NCBI GenBank assembly: GCA_035606915.1
Contig: DATNDU010000084.1
Coordinates: 1 to 64,000 of the forward strand
Direction of reading: 5' to 3'
DNA: 64,000 nt
Source of the DNA: Roseiarcus sp035606915
Lineage (GTDB): Bacteria; Pseudomonadota; Alphaproteobacteria; Rhizobiales; Beijerinckiaceae
Below the pieces are notes generated by a model. It had not been told where the DNA came from. It saw nothing but the letters and a program-made list of their open reading frames with translations, and searched no databases. The position numbers were made by a program, and so were the translations under genes. This document shows, in pieces, positions 1-7,853 of this stretch; the stretch's first letter is position 1, and every line of letters starts with the position of its first letter.

Positions 1-253
1 CGCCGGCGTTGGCGAACATCATGTCGACGGGGCCGAATTTCGCCTCCGCCTCTCGGACGGCGGCGAGGATCTGCTCGCGGTCGCGCACGTCGACCTTGGC
101 GCACAGCGCGTTCGGCAAGTTGAGCGCCTGCATGCGCTCCAGGCGCCGCGCCATCAGCAGCAGCGGATGTCCGGCGTCAGAAAAAGCGCGCGCCGCCGCC
201 TCCCCGAGGCCCGAGCTTGCGCCGGTAATGGCGACCAGCCGCTTGCCCTCCAT
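1..253 (-). CDS. SDR family oxidoreductase (N-terminal part, cut by window edge)
   Basis: Translating the minus strand from the ATG at 253 gives the first 84 residues of a short-chain dehydrogenase/reductase. The Rossmann nucleotide-binding motif TGASSGLG lies near residues 9-16, a VDVRDR stretch that binds the cofactor comes later, and the frame runs into the FANAG motif at the window edge. The catalytic Tyr-Lys part is outside the window, so substrate and completeness cannot be judged. It lies downstream of the SorC-type regulator on the same strand, with a palindrome in the 79-base gap between them, and may be its target. Confidence 0.85.
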   Translation of the reverse strand, partial: MEGKRLVAITGASSGLGEAAARAFSDAGHPLLLMARRLERMQALNLPNALCAKVDVRDREQILAAVREAEAKFGPVDMMFANAG

Positions 254-292
254 GCCACGATCTCCCTACTCCCGCCGCGTCTTCGCGCCACG

Positions 293-327
293 TTGTACAA
301 ATGACACCAGATCGTGACATTTGTCAA
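293..327. promoter_or_regulatory. Palindrome, candidate SorC-family operator
   Basis: An 11-base inverted repeat with one mismatch, ACAAATGACAC (297-307) and GTGACATTTGT (314-324), is separated by six bases. The flanks extend the symmetry (TTG at 293-295, CAA at 324-326). It is the only strong dyad in the gap between the regulator gene (ending at 333) and the downstream SDR start at 253, so binding by the adjacent SorC protein is the simplest inference. No binding data exist here. Confidence 0.5.
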
Positions 328-332
328 CACGA

Positions 333-1328
333 TCAATCCGGCTCGTCGAGCAAGGCTGCGGCGACCTCAGCGTCGGTGACCAGATGCGTGACATAGCCGC
401 CGCGCAGCGCGGCGCGCAGGGCCTGGATTTTTTCGAGCCCGCCGGCCACGCAAAGCCGATTCGGCAACGCCTTCAGTTCGTCGAGCGTGATGCCGATCAT
501 GCGGCTGTCGAGATCGCCGATCATGTGCCGGCCTTCGGGGTCGATGAAGCGGCCGAGCAGCACGCCGACGGCGCCGCGCTTCACATAGGCGTCGATCTCG
601 TCGCGACTGGCGAGATCGGCGGCCCGAACCGTGGCCGCGCCTGCGACATCGCCGACGCCGAACAGCACGCGATTGGCGGAGCGGATGAGCGCGAACTGGT
701 TGACGAGCGGCGGCTCGGCCAGCAATTGCTCGCGCAGCTTGGTGTTGGACAGCACCGCCGGCGCCAGAAAGTTGGCGCAGCGCGCCTTGATGCGGGTGGC
801 GAGCACCGAGGAGCAAAGCTCCGGTGAGAATTCGACGGCGCTGCCGGCGGAGCTGCCGCAGACCTGCACGATGGTATAGGGGCCGGGCTCGTCCGGTTGC
901 GGCATTTTCTCGGCGACCGCAAGCACCGTTCGACCCCAGGCGACGCCGACGATGTCGCCGCTACGCAGGTCCTGCGCCAGCACGCGGGCGCCGGCCTCGC
1001 CGAGTCGCGGCGTCAGTGGCGCTCCCGGCAGCGTCGGGATCGCATGGGCTGCGGCCAGATTGAACTTCGTGGCGAGGGCGCGCGAAAGACGGGTGCGGCA
1101 AGCCGCTTCTTGATTGATGCGGATCGTCACCGCGCCGCGTTCGCGCGCGTCCTGTAGAAGCTTGACGATGGTGGCGCGCGAGACGGAGAGCGTCGCGGCG
1201 ATCTCGCTTTGGGTGAGTTCATCGACATAGTAAAGCCAAGCCACCCAGGCGACGATGTCGTCGAATTCCGCCGGGACGGTGACGCCTCTTACGGGCGCGG
1301 CCTCCTTGAGCTTGGCTTGGGTGTTCAT
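333..1328 (-). CDS. SorC/DeoR-type sugar-binding transcriptional regulator
   Basis: The 331-residue product has an N-terminal helix-turn-helix at about residues 37-64, centred on LTQSEIAATLSVSRATIVK, followed by the long SorC effector-binding domain (about 75-325). That is the usual size and layout of SorC/CggR regulators, which sense phosphorylated sugars or related metabolites. I chose the ATG at 1328; an in-frame start at 1352 would add eight residues, and neither has a strong ribosome binding site. It is followed on the same strand by an SDR gene with a palindrome in between, suggesting local control. The effector is unknown. Confidence 0.85.
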   Translation of the reverse strand: MNTQAKLKEAAPVRGVTVPAEFDDIVAWVAWLYYVDELTQSEIAATLSVSRATIVKLLQDARERGAVTIRINQEAACRTRLSRALATKFNLAAAHAIPTLPGAPLTPRLGEAGARVLAQDLRSGDIVGVAWGRTVLAVAEKMPQPDEPGPYTIVQVCGSSAGSAVEFSPELCSSVLATRIKARCANFLAPAVLSNTKLREQLLAEPPLVNQFALIRSANRVLFGVGDVAGAATVRAADLASRDEIDAYVKRGAVGVLLGRFIDPEGRHMIGDLDSRMIGITLDELKALPNRLCVAGGLEKIQALRAALRGGYVTHLVTDAEVAAALLDEPD

Positions 1329-1506
1329 GTCGTTCGCCAAAATCCCCTGCACGGGTCGAGCTCAGGCGCCGCCCGCATGGCGGCCGGACACTACGGCCGG
1401 ACGACGCGCAAAAGCAAATGCGGCGGCGATGCGTGTGTTGCCGGCCTGACGCCCTGTTCAAGTTGACTGCCTGCCCAGCCGCAATGCCGCGCGTAAGTTT
1501 GCGGCG

Positions 1507-1914
1507 CTAGGCGGGAAAGTTGATCTCGACCGTGATGCCGTTCGGATCGGTGACGAATATCTGCTCAAGCGCCAGGCCCGGCACGCTGCGCTCGCGAAAC
1601 GGCACGCCGAGGCCGGAAAGATGCTTGCGCATACCGTCGAAATCGGTGGCGACAAAGGCGATGTGGTCGAAATTGCCGGAGCCCTGTCCCGTGCCGCCGC
1701 GATCGCCGAGATAAGTTTGCAAACCCGAGGAATCATTGGCGTCGACGCCGATGACATGCACCACCGCGCGGTCGCCGTGATAGAGCCAGGCGCCGGGAAA
1801 CGGAAAAGCGGGGCGGGCGCCGGCGCGCAAGCCGAGCGCGCCTTCATAAAACGCCTTGGTGGCGTCGACGTCGCCGGTGCGGACGGAGAAGTGATCGAGC
1901 CTCGTCAGCGGCAT
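1507..1914 (-). CDS. VOC family (glyoxalase/dioxygenase-fold) protein
   Basis: The 135-residue protein has the beta-alpha-beta-beta-beta layout of the vicinal oxygen chelate family: LDHFSVRT at the start, FYEGALGL, and a second module with FDHIAFVATDFD and the closing DPNGITVEINFPA. The histidine in LDH, the histidine in FDH and the glutamate in VEI are the usual metal ligands. Members include glyoxalase I, extradiol dioxygenases and epimerases, and the sequence does not tell which. It is downstream of an SDR in the same direction and probably the last gene of the minus-strand catabolic run. Confidence 0.8.
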   Translation of the reverse strand: MPLTRLDHFSVRTGDVDATKAFYEGALGLRAGARPAFPFPGAWLYHGDRAVVHVIGVDANDSSGLQTYLGDRGGTGQGSGNFDHIAFVATDFDGMRKHLSGLGVPFRERSVPGLALEQIFVTDPNGITVEINFPA

Positions 1915-1936
1915 GGCTTCCTCCCTTTGCTTCGAT

Positions 1937-2701
1937 CTATCCGGCGGTCCATCCGCCGTCGACCAGGATACAGGTTCCGGTAATCATAGCCGCTGCGTCG
2001 CTGGCGAGGAAGACCAGCGCGCCCATGATGTCCTCGACTTCGCCGACCCGGCCGAGCTTGATCTTCGAACGAATCCAGGCAAGCCGCTCGGGATCGGCGA
2101 ACGCCTTCTCGGTCAGCGGCGTGCGGATAAAGGTCGGCGCGACCGAATTGACGCGGATGTTGTGCGGCGCCAGCTCGATCGCCATCGCCTTGGTCAGGCC
2201 CTCGATGGCGTGTTTGCTCGCGCAATAGACGGTGCGATCGGGGCCGCCGACATGCCCCATCTGCGACGACATATGCACGATGGCGCCGCCCCGCGCCGCC
2301 GCCGTCATCCCCTTGGCGACGGCCTTGGCGACGAAATAGGCGGCGCGCAGGTTGATGTCCATCACATAGTCGAAATCCTGTGGCGCCGTCTCCAGCATCG
2401 GCTTGGCGCGATTGACGCCGGCGTTGTTGAACAGGATGTCGAACGGACCCGCCGCCGCGACGCGGCTCTCCGCGTTATCGGTCTCGGCGACGTCGAGCGC
2501 CAGCGCTTCGGCGCTGCCGCCCTCGGCGCGGATCGCCTCGCAAACCGGGTCGAGCCTCTTGGCGTTGCGCGCCGCGAGCACGACATGCGCCCCGGCCTGC
2601 GCCAGCGCCGCCGCGCCGGCGAGGCCGATGCCGCTGGAGGCTCCGGTCACCAGGGCGCGGCGGCCGTCGAGACGTAAGGATGGCGTGCGCGGCAGCTTCA
2701 C
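1937..2701 (-). CDS. SDR family oxidoreductase
   Basis: The 254-residue classical SDR carries TGASSGIG for NAD(P) binding near the N terminus, NNAG in the central strand, the catalytic YCASK, and the C-terminal ITGTCILVDGGWTAG typical of FabG-like members. The GTG start at 2701 overlaps the stop of the upstream HisD-like gene in a GTGA arrangement, implying translational coupling. A longer open frame upstream is only read-through in the wrong frame of the HisD gene. The pairing suggests the two dehydrogenases act on successive alcohol or aldehyde steps of one pathway; the substrate is unknown. Confidence 0.9.
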   Translation of the reverse strand: MKLPRTPSLRLDGRRALVTGASSGIGLAGAAALAQAGAHVVLAARNAKRLDPVCEAIRAEGGSAEALALDVAETDNAESRVAAAGPFDILFNNAGVNRAKPMLETAPQDFDYVMDINLRAAYFVAKAVAKGMTAAARGGAIVHMSSQMGHVGGPDRTVYCASKHAIEGLTKAMAIELAPHNIRVNSVAPTFIRTPLTEKAFADPERLAWIRSKIKLGRVGEVEDIMGALVFLASDAAAMITGTCILVDGGWTAG

Positions 2702-4005
2702 TGCGCCGCCTCGCCATAGCCGACATTGCGGCCGCCGTAGCGCCGCACGCGCACATTGGCCTGCTCGGCATGACCGACGAAACCTTCGAGCAGGCACAGG
2801 CGCGAGCAATATTCGCCGATGGTGACTGACGCCGCGTCGGTCAGCACCTTCTGATAGGTGTGGGTTTTGATGAACTTGCCGACCCAGAGGCCGCCGGTGT
2901 AGCGCGCCGCGCGCTTGGTCGGCAGCGTATGGTTGGTGCCGATCACCTTGTCGCCATAGGCGACGTTGGTGCGTGGCCCGAGAAACAGCGCGCCATAGCT
3001 GGTCATGCTTTCGAGGAACCATTCGTCGCGCGTCGTCATCACCTGTACGTGCTCGGAGGCGATCTCCTCGGCGGTGGCGAGCATTTCCTCGTAGGTGTCG
3101 CAGACGATGACCTCGCCGTAATCGGCCCAACTGCGGCCGGCGATGGCGCGCGTCGGCAGGAGGATCAACAGACGCTCGATCTCGCGCAGCGTGTCGCGCG
3201 CCAGCTTTTCCGAATTGGTGATGAACACGGCGGGCGAAGTCGGCCCATGCTCGGCCTGGCCGAGCAGATCGGTGGCGCAGATCTCGCCGTCCACCGTCTC
3301 GTCGGCGATGACGAGGGTCTCCGTCGGGCCGGCGAACAGGTCGATGCCGACGCGGCCGAACAACTGCCGCTTCGCCTCGGCGACAAAGGCGTTGCCGGGC
3401 CCGACCAGCATGTCCACGGCTTTGAGGCTCGCGGTGCCGAGCGCCATTGCGCCGACCGCCTGAATGCCGCCGAGGCAATAGATTTCGTCGGCGCCGCCCA
3501 TGTGCATGGCGGCGACGATGGCCGGATGCGGTTTGCCGCCGTGCGGCGGCGCGGCGGCGACAATGCGCCTGACGCCGGCGACCTTGGCGGTGACGACGCT
3601 CATATGCGCGGAACCGACCATCGGATATTTGCCGCCGGGCACATAGCAACCAACCGAGTTGACGGGAATGTTTCTGTGCCCGAGCACGACGCCGGGCAGC
3701 GTCTCGACCTCGATGTCGCGCAGCGCCGCTTTCTGATGCTCGGCAAAGCCCCGCACCTGGGCTTGCGCGAAGCGGATGTCGGCGAGATCGCGCTTGGCGA
3801 CGGCGCGCATCGCCGCCTCGATATCCTCCTCGCCGAGGCGGAAGCTCGGCGGCGAGTAGTTGTCGAACTTGAGCGACAAATCGCGCACCGCCGCATCGCC
3901 GCGCGCCTCGATGTCGGCGAGAATGTCTTCGACGGCGGCGCGAACCTTGGCGTCGTCGTCGGCCCGCTCCTGCTTGGATTTGGCGGTTTTCAAGTGCCGG
4001 ATCAT
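2698..4005 (-). CDS. Histidinol dehydrogenase-like NAD-dependent alcohol dehydrogenase
   Basis: The 435-residue protein matches the HisD fold. The Zn and catalytic positions known from HisD are all recognisable: Q250 and H253 in GQAEH, the E318-H319 pair in SEHVQVM, D352 in GDKVIGTNH, and H412 in VGHAEQ. No other histidine genes are near, and the neighbours are catabolic, so a role in catabolism of a polyol or sulfonate is more likely than histidine synthesis; HpsN, a sulfopropanediol dehydrogenase, is a known example of such a paralogue. The ATG at 4005 has AACGAGGA upstream. It is coupled to the downstream SDR. Confidence 0.85.
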   Translation of the reverse strand: MIRHLKTAKSKQERADDDAKVRAAVEDILADIEARGDAAVRDLSLKFDNYSPPSFRLGEEDIEAAMRAVAKRDLADIRFAQAQVRGFAEHQKAALRDIEVETLPGVVLGHRNIPVNSVGCYVPGGKYPMVGSAHMSVVTAKVAGVRRIVAAAPPHGGKPHPAIVAAMHMGGADEIYCLGGIQAVGAMALGTASLKAVDMLVGPGNAFVAEAKRQLFGRVGIDLFAGPTETLVIADETVDGEICATDLLGQAEHGPTSPAVFITNSEKLARDTLREIERLLILLPTRAIAGRSWADYGEVIVCDTYEEMLATAEEIASEHVQVMTTRDEWFLESMTSYGALFLGPRTNVAYGDKVIGTNHTLPTKRAARYTGGLWVGKFIKTHTYQKVLTDAASVTIGEYCSRLCLLEGFVGHAEQANVRVRRYGGRNVGYGEAAQ

Positions 4006-4028
4006 CGCGTTTCCTCGTTGTCTCGGTC

Positions 4029-4658
4029 TCAGGCCAGCAGCGCCCGCAGCTTGCGCACGGCGCTGCCGGGGGTGGTGAGAACCCTGCGCCCGCTGCGCGC
4101 CGCAACCGCATCGCGCGCCCGCGCCAGCGAGAATTGCGCCAGCGCGATGGCGTCGCAATCGACGAGCCCCGCCGCCGCCTCGGCGGCCAGACGATCGTGG
4201 CGCGCGCCGTCGCCGGCGTCGAGCGCGGCCAGCGCGCCCTTGGCGAGCCTGGTGCGCACCTCCACGCCTGACGGAAACTCCGCCGGCATCGAGGCGAGCG
4301 TTGCCGGGAAGGTCGCCAGCAAGCCGATGCGGCCGCCAATCGCCGCCGCCTCCTCGATCATCGCCTCGTTCGGCTTCAGCACCGGAATCTGCGGGAATTC
4401 TTGTTTGACGCGATCAATGCAGGGACCGAAGGCCGAGCAGGTGAACAGGATCGCCGCGACGTCGGTGGCCACCGCGTAGCGCGCCAGGGCTAGAAAGCGC
4501 TGCGTCATCGCCTCGCTCAGCCGGCCGTCGCGGGCGAGGTCGGCCGAAAGGCTGTCGTCGAGCAGGTTCATCAACTGTGGCGCCGGCCAGGAAGCGGCGA
4601 AGGCCGCCGCGATGGGCGCCGGCGAATGGCGCAGCGCGTGGATGAGGGCGATGCGCAT
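4029..4658 (-). CDS. Aspartate/glutamate racemase superfamily protein
   Basis: The 209-residue protein belongs to the Asp/Glu racemase fold, which also contains hydantoin racemase, maleate isomerase and arylmalonate decarboxylase. The first catalytic cysteine is C74 in FTCSAFGP. The second-half segment reads DAIALAQFSLA, with no cysteine in the place racemases normally have one; C168 lies several residues earlier. A one-cysteine arrangement would fit a decarboxylase or isomerase better than a two-base racemase, but this is inference from motif position. It lies between the cyclase and HisD-like genes on the same strand. Confidence 0.75.
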   Translation of the reverse strand: MRIALIHALRHSPAPIAAAFAASWPAPQLMNLLDDSLSADLARDGRLSEAMTQRFLALARYAVATDVAAILFTCSAFGPCIDRVKQEFPQIPVLKPNEAMIEEAAAIGGRIGLLATFPATLASMPAEFPSGVEVRTRLAKGALAALDAGDGARHDRLAAEAAAGLVDCDAIALAQFSLARARDAVAARSGRRVLTTPGSAVRKLRALLA

Positions 4659-4660
4659 GC

Positions 4661-5617
4661 CTATTTGATCGCCTGCGGATTGATCGGCGACCCCGCGGCG
4701 CCCGGAAGATGCATCGGCGCCGCGGTGAAGAAGAACTCATAAACGCCGTCCGCGGCGCAATCCTGCGCCAGTTCCTTCAGGTAAAAGATCTCGCCCATCG
4801 AAACGCCGATGGCGGGGATGACGACCCAGTGCCAGGGCTGGTTGGCGTCGCGCGTTTCGTTGGGCCGGACCTCGCAGCCCCAGGTGTCGGAGCAGATCGC
4901 GGCGATGTCGTGCTGGCGAATCCAGTAGCAGGTCTCGAACGCATAGCCCGGCGCGTCGCCGCCAGCGTAGCCGGTCCAATCCTTGCGCGCCAGACAACGC
5001 TCCTGCTGCCCGGTGCGGGTGATCACGAAATCGCCCCGGCGAATCTCGACCCCTTGCGCTTTGGCGCAGCCGTCGAGATCGTCGTTGCTGATGGCGTAGC
5101 CGTCCTCAAGCCAGTCGACGCCCTTCCAGCGCGCCATGTCGAGCAGCACGCCGCGACCGGCCATCTTGTCGCGCATATGCTCGATCCCGAGCTTTTTGGC
5201 GCCGCGCGAGTCGACGAGCTTGGCGTCGTAGCCGTTGTACATCTTGTCGTTCAGGAAAATGTGACAGAGCGCGTCCCATTGCGTCGAGGCCTGACACGGC
5301 ATGTTGATGGCGTCGTCGGCGTAGCGCAGATAGGGAAACGGCGTGTCCTGCGCGCCGGCGGCGGCGTCGGTGCCGGTGGCGAGCATGGTGTGGATGGGGT
5401 TCCAGCGCCCGCCGAACAGGCCGGACTGAATGGGTTCCTTCAGCGACAGGCCGAGCGAGAACACCTTGCCGCGGCGGATCAGCCTGGCGGCGGCGGCGAT
5501 ATCCTGCGGCGTCACGTTGTTGAGGGTGCCGATCTGGTCCTCCGCGCCCCAGCGGCCCCAGTTCGACAATTCGCGCGCCGCCTCCTCGATCGTCGCGCGA
5601 GTCACTGGCTTGGCCAT
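4661..5617 (-). CDS. Cyclase family protein (kynurenine-formamidase-like hydrolase)
   Basis: The 318-residue protein belongs to the metal-dependent cyclase family (PF04199), which includes kynurenine formamidase and isatin hydrolase. It contains GTLNNVT near the N terminus and STQWDALCHIF, the counterpart of the HxGTHxDxPxH metal motif, plus RRGDFVITRTG in the middle. The modified motif (QWDALCH) is typical of the longer 300-plus-residue branch. The ATG at 5617 is preceded by GGGGAT; an upstream in-frame ATG at 5671 has no such site and would overlap the promoter. It is the first gene of the minus-strand run and lies next to an operator-like site. Confidence 0.8.
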   Translation of the reverse strand: MAKPVTRATIEEAARELSNWGRWGAEDQIGTLNNVTPQDIAAAARLIRRGKVFSLGLSLKEPIQSGLFGGRWNPIHTMLATGTDAAAGAQDTPFPYLRYADDAINMPCQASTQWDALCHIFLNDKMYNGYDAKLVDSRGAKKLGIEHMRDKMAGRGVLLDMARWKGVDWLEDGYAISNDDLDGCAKAQGVEIRRGDFVITRTGQQERCLARKDWTGYAGGDAPGYAFETCYWIRQHDIAAICSDTWGCEVRPNETRDANQPWHWVVIPAIGVSMGEIFYLKELAQDCAADGVYEFFFTAAPMHLPGAAGSPINPQAIK

Positions 5618-5634
5618 CGAACATCCCCGTCGCT

Positions 5635-5652
5635 GTTTATCGAGTGAAAAAT
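5635..5652. promoter_or_regulatory. Degenerate TetR-type operator in the cyclase promoter
   Basis: GTTTATCG-AG-TGAAAAAT keeps one perfect half of the palindrome found at 5709-5726 and 5 of 8 bases of the other half. On the minus strand a TTGACA box (5671-5666) lies 17 bases before this site, so it would cover the -10 region of the promoter for the cyclase gene starting at 5617. Confidence 0.45.
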
Positions 5653-5655
5653 AAG

Positions 5656-5692
5656 CATAGCCGTTTGTCAATATGGCTCATAGCCGGTTGTC
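5656..5692. repeat. Direct repeat in the divergent promoter region
   Basis: CATAGCCGTTTGTC (5656-5669) and CATAGCCGGTTGTC (5679-5692) match at 13 of 14 bases and are spaced 23 bases start to start, about two helical turns. They lie between the two operator-like sites of the divergent promoters and could be an activator site or chance duplication. Confidence 0.4.
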
Positions 5693-5708
5693 GCGGGCTC
5701 GGGAAATA

Positions 5709-5726
5709 GTTTATCGTGCGATAAAC
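5709..5726. promoter_or_regulatory. Perfect TetR-type operator palindrome
   Basis: GTTTATCG-TG-CGATAAAC is a perfect 8-base inverted repeat with a 2-base centre. It lies 45 bases upstream of the monooxygenase start. A TTGTCG box at 5688 with a 17-base spacer puts a -10 element (TTATCG) inside the palindrome, so bound protein would block transcription. Related sites occur at 5635 and 8836. The TetR gene at 7093 is the obvious candidate binder. Confidence 0.6.
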
Positions 5727-5770
5727 GACGCCAGCGGCGAAGCCCGGCCGCCGGATGTCTGGGAGGCGAC

Positions 5771-6976
5771 ATGAGCGCGATGCCAGCCGAAGATTCGAGC
5801 CCCGCCGCCGAGCTTTACGACGACATGCTGAGCCGGGTGCGGGCGCTGGTTCCCACCCTGCGCGAGCGGGCCGAGCGCGGCGAGAAATTGCGCCGCCTGG
5901 CCCCGGAGACCGAGCGCGCCCTGCACGAGGCCGGGCTGTTTCGCATTCTCCAGCCGCGGCGCATCGGCGGGGCGGAGTTCGATTACGTCGCGCTGATCGA
6001 TTTCCCCGCCGAGGCGGCGCGCGGCGACGCCTCCGTCGCCTGGAACCTCGCCAACCTGCTCAGCCATCACTGGATGCTGGCGATGTTCGGCCCCAGCGCG
6101 CAAGCGCGCGTGTGGGATGAAAATCCCGACGCGCTGATCGCCTCGTCGTTCGTGTTTCCCGCCGGCCGCGCGCGCAAGGTCGAAGGCGGCTATCGGCTGA
6201 AGGGGCGTTGGCCGTTCTCCTCCGGCGTCGACGGTTCGCAATGGAACATGCTCGGCGGCACGGTCGCGGGGGAAGGCGACGCCGCCGAATTGCGCATCTT
6301 CCTCGTCCCCGCCGCCGATTACCGCGTCCTCGACACCTGGGATACGATGGGACTGCGCGGCACCGGTTCGCAGGACGTCGTCATCGAAGACGTCTTCGTC
6401 GAGGATCAGATGACGCTCGCGGTGACGCAGCTTGCCGGCGGGCCGACGCCGGGTTCGGCGCTCAATGCGAACCCGCTCTATTGCTTGCCGGTGTTCGCGC
6501 TGTTCCCGTTCGTGCTGTCGGGCTGCGCGCTGGGCAACGCGCAAGCCTGCCTGGAGGATTTCGAGGCCTCGGCGCGCCAGCGCGCGTCGAGCTACAACCG
6601 CGCCAAAATGGCGGATTTCCAGTCGATCCAGATCCGGGTCGCGGCGGCGGCGGCGCGCATCGACGCGGCGCGCCGGATCATGCGCGGCTGTTGCCTGGAG
6701 GCGATGGCCGACGCGCGCGCCGGCCGCATTCCCGACATGGCGCGCCGCGTCGCCTACCGGCGCGACGGCGCCTTCGCCGTCAATCTCTGCACCGAGGCGG
6801 TCAACATCCTGTTCAAGGCCAGCGGCGCCGGCGGCCTGGCGCGCGCCGGCGCGATGCAACGCCAGTTCCGCGACGCGCAGGCGATCGATTCGCACATCGC
6901 CTTTTCCTTCGACGCCGCCGGCGCCAATTACGGCCGCGTGGCGCTGGGGTTGCCGTCCGAAAACCCGACCCTGTGA
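5771..6976 (+). CDS. Acyl-CoA dehydrogenase-fold flavin-dependent monooxygenase
   Basis: The 401-residue protein has the three-part acyl-CoA dehydrogenase layout: an N-terminal helical domain with LHEAGLFRILQPRRIGG, a middle beta domain with LKGRWPFSSGVDGSQW and LDTWDTMGLRGTGSQDV, and a C-terminal helical domain with a conserved arginine (ARRIMRG). GLRGTGSxDV together with the lack of an obvious catalytic glutamate is typical of the two-component monooxygenase branch (HsaA, HpaH, DszC), which uses reduced flavin to hydroxylate aromatic or S/N-heterocyclic substrates. No flavin reductase is seen nearby. GGGAGGCG precedes the ATG. It is the lead gene opposite the cyclase and under the palindrome at 5709. 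Confidence 0.8.
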   Translation: MSAMPAEDSSPAAELYDDMLSRVRALVPTLRERAERGEKLRRLAPETERALHEAGLFRILQPRRIGGAEFDYVALIDFPAEAARGDASVAWNLANLLSHHWMLAMFGPSAQARVWDENPDALIASSFVFPAGRARKVEGGYRLKGRWPFSSGVDGSQWNMLGGTVAGEGDAAELRIFLVPAADYRVLDTWDTMGLRGTGSQDVVIEDVFVEDQMTLAVTQLAGGPTPGSALNANPLYCLPVFALFPFVLSGCALGNAQACLEDFEASARQRASSYNRAKMADFQSIQIRVAAAAARIDAARRIMRGCCLEAMADARAGRIPDMARRVAYRRDGAFAVNLCTEAVNILFKASGAGGLARAGAMQRQFRDAQAIDSHIAFSFDAAGANYGRVALGLPSENPTL

Positions 6977-7092
6977 GCGCCGATGACGCAAGCCGCGATC
7001 TTCCTCGGCACCAGCGAGGCGCACGATTATAACAGCGCCGAGGCGCTTCTTTTCAGCCGCGGCCGTCTTGCCGCTAACGACAGTGACTGCGA

Positions 7093-7797
7093 ATGACCAG
7101 CCTGGAACCAGCGGCCGCGCAGCCGCCGCGCAAGCGGCGCACCGCGGAGGCGCGCCGCGAAGAATTCATCCGCAAGGCGACCGAGTTTTTCGCGGAGGAA
7201 GGTTTTGGCGGCGGCACGCGCGAACTCGCCGCCAAGCTCGGCGTCACCCAGCCGCTGCTCTACCGCTATTTTCCCAACAAGGAGGAGTTGGTCCAGGCTG
7301 TCTACCGCCACGTCTTTCTCGACCGCTGGAAGCCGGAATGGGAGACGCTGCTAGACGACCGCGCCCTGCCGCTGCGGCGGCGGCTGCAAAGCTTCTATGA
7401 AGCCTATACCGACGCCATCTTCGAGCGCGCCTGGCTCAGGATCTATTTCTACGCCGGCCTCAAGGGCGTTGAGATCAACCGCTGGTACATCTCGTTGGTG
7501 GAGACGCGCGTTCTCAACCGCATCTTCGCCGAGTTCCGCCACGAGGCCGGCCTGCCGCCGCGCGACCCGCCGTCGCCGGCCGAGGTCGAACTCGCCTGGG
7601 TGCTGCATGGCGGCGTCTTCTATTACGGAGTGCGCAAGTTCATCTACGAGTTGCCGGTGGAGCAGGACAAGTCGGGCATGATCGCGGACGCGCTCGACGT
7701 GTTTCTCGCCGGGCTCGCCGCCGTCTATGGCGCCAAGGCGGGCCCCACCGGCGCCGCGCGGGTTCCCTCTCCCCGTTCTTCATGGGGAGAGGGCTAG
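7093..7797 (+). CDS. TetR/AcrR family transcriptional regulator
   Basis: The 234-residue protein has a TetR helix-turn-helix at about residues 25-70 (GGGTRELAAKLGVTQPLLYRYFPNK region) and a helical ligand-binding C-terminal domain. It follows the monooxygenase gene on the same strand after 116 bases, in which no operator-like palindrome is seen, so autoregulation is not evident. The last dozen residues and the stop codon are encoded by a GC-rich palindromic repeat (7765-7853), so the natural C terminus may have been altered by the repeat. It is the likely binder of the three GTTTATCG-type sites. Confidence 0.88.
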   Translation: MTSLEPAAAQPPRKRRTAEARREEFIRKATEFFAEEGFGGGTRELAAKLGVTQPLLYRYFPNKEELVQAVYRHVFLDRWKPEWETLLDDRALPLRRRLQSFYEAYTDAIFERAWLRIYFYAGLKGVEINRWYISLVETRVLNRIFAEFRHEAGLPPRDPPSPAEVELAWVLHGGVFYYGVRKFIYELPVEQDKSGMIADALDVFLAGLAAVYGAKAGPTGAARVPSPRSSWGEG

Positions 7798-7853
7798 GGT
7801 GAGGGGCGGTTGGCTTACGCTGACCGTTGCAGAAGCGGATACGCCCCTCACCC
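7765..7853. repeat. REP-like palindromic element forming the 3' ends of two convergent genes
   Basis: A 10-base stem CCCTCTCCCC/GGGGAGAGGG (7765-7774, 7784-7793) with a 9-base loop is followed by a 12-base inverted repeat GGGTGAGGGGCG/CGCCCCTCACCC (7797-7808, 7842-7853). Elements of this kind are dispersed in rhizobial genomes. Both convergent genes end inside it: the TetR stop is at 7795-7797 and the deacetylase stop at 7848-7850. It may also act as a bidirectional transcription terminator. Confidence 0.7.

Noticed and set aside
2698..4005. Histidine biosynthesis hisD
   Set aside because: The enzyme fold fits, but no other his genes are near and the gene is coupled to a catabolic SDR.
2860..4479. 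Long plus-strand open frame (539 codons) opposite the HisD-like gene
   Set aside because: Low-complexity translation without motifs; the minus strand has a complete dehydrogenase with all ligands.
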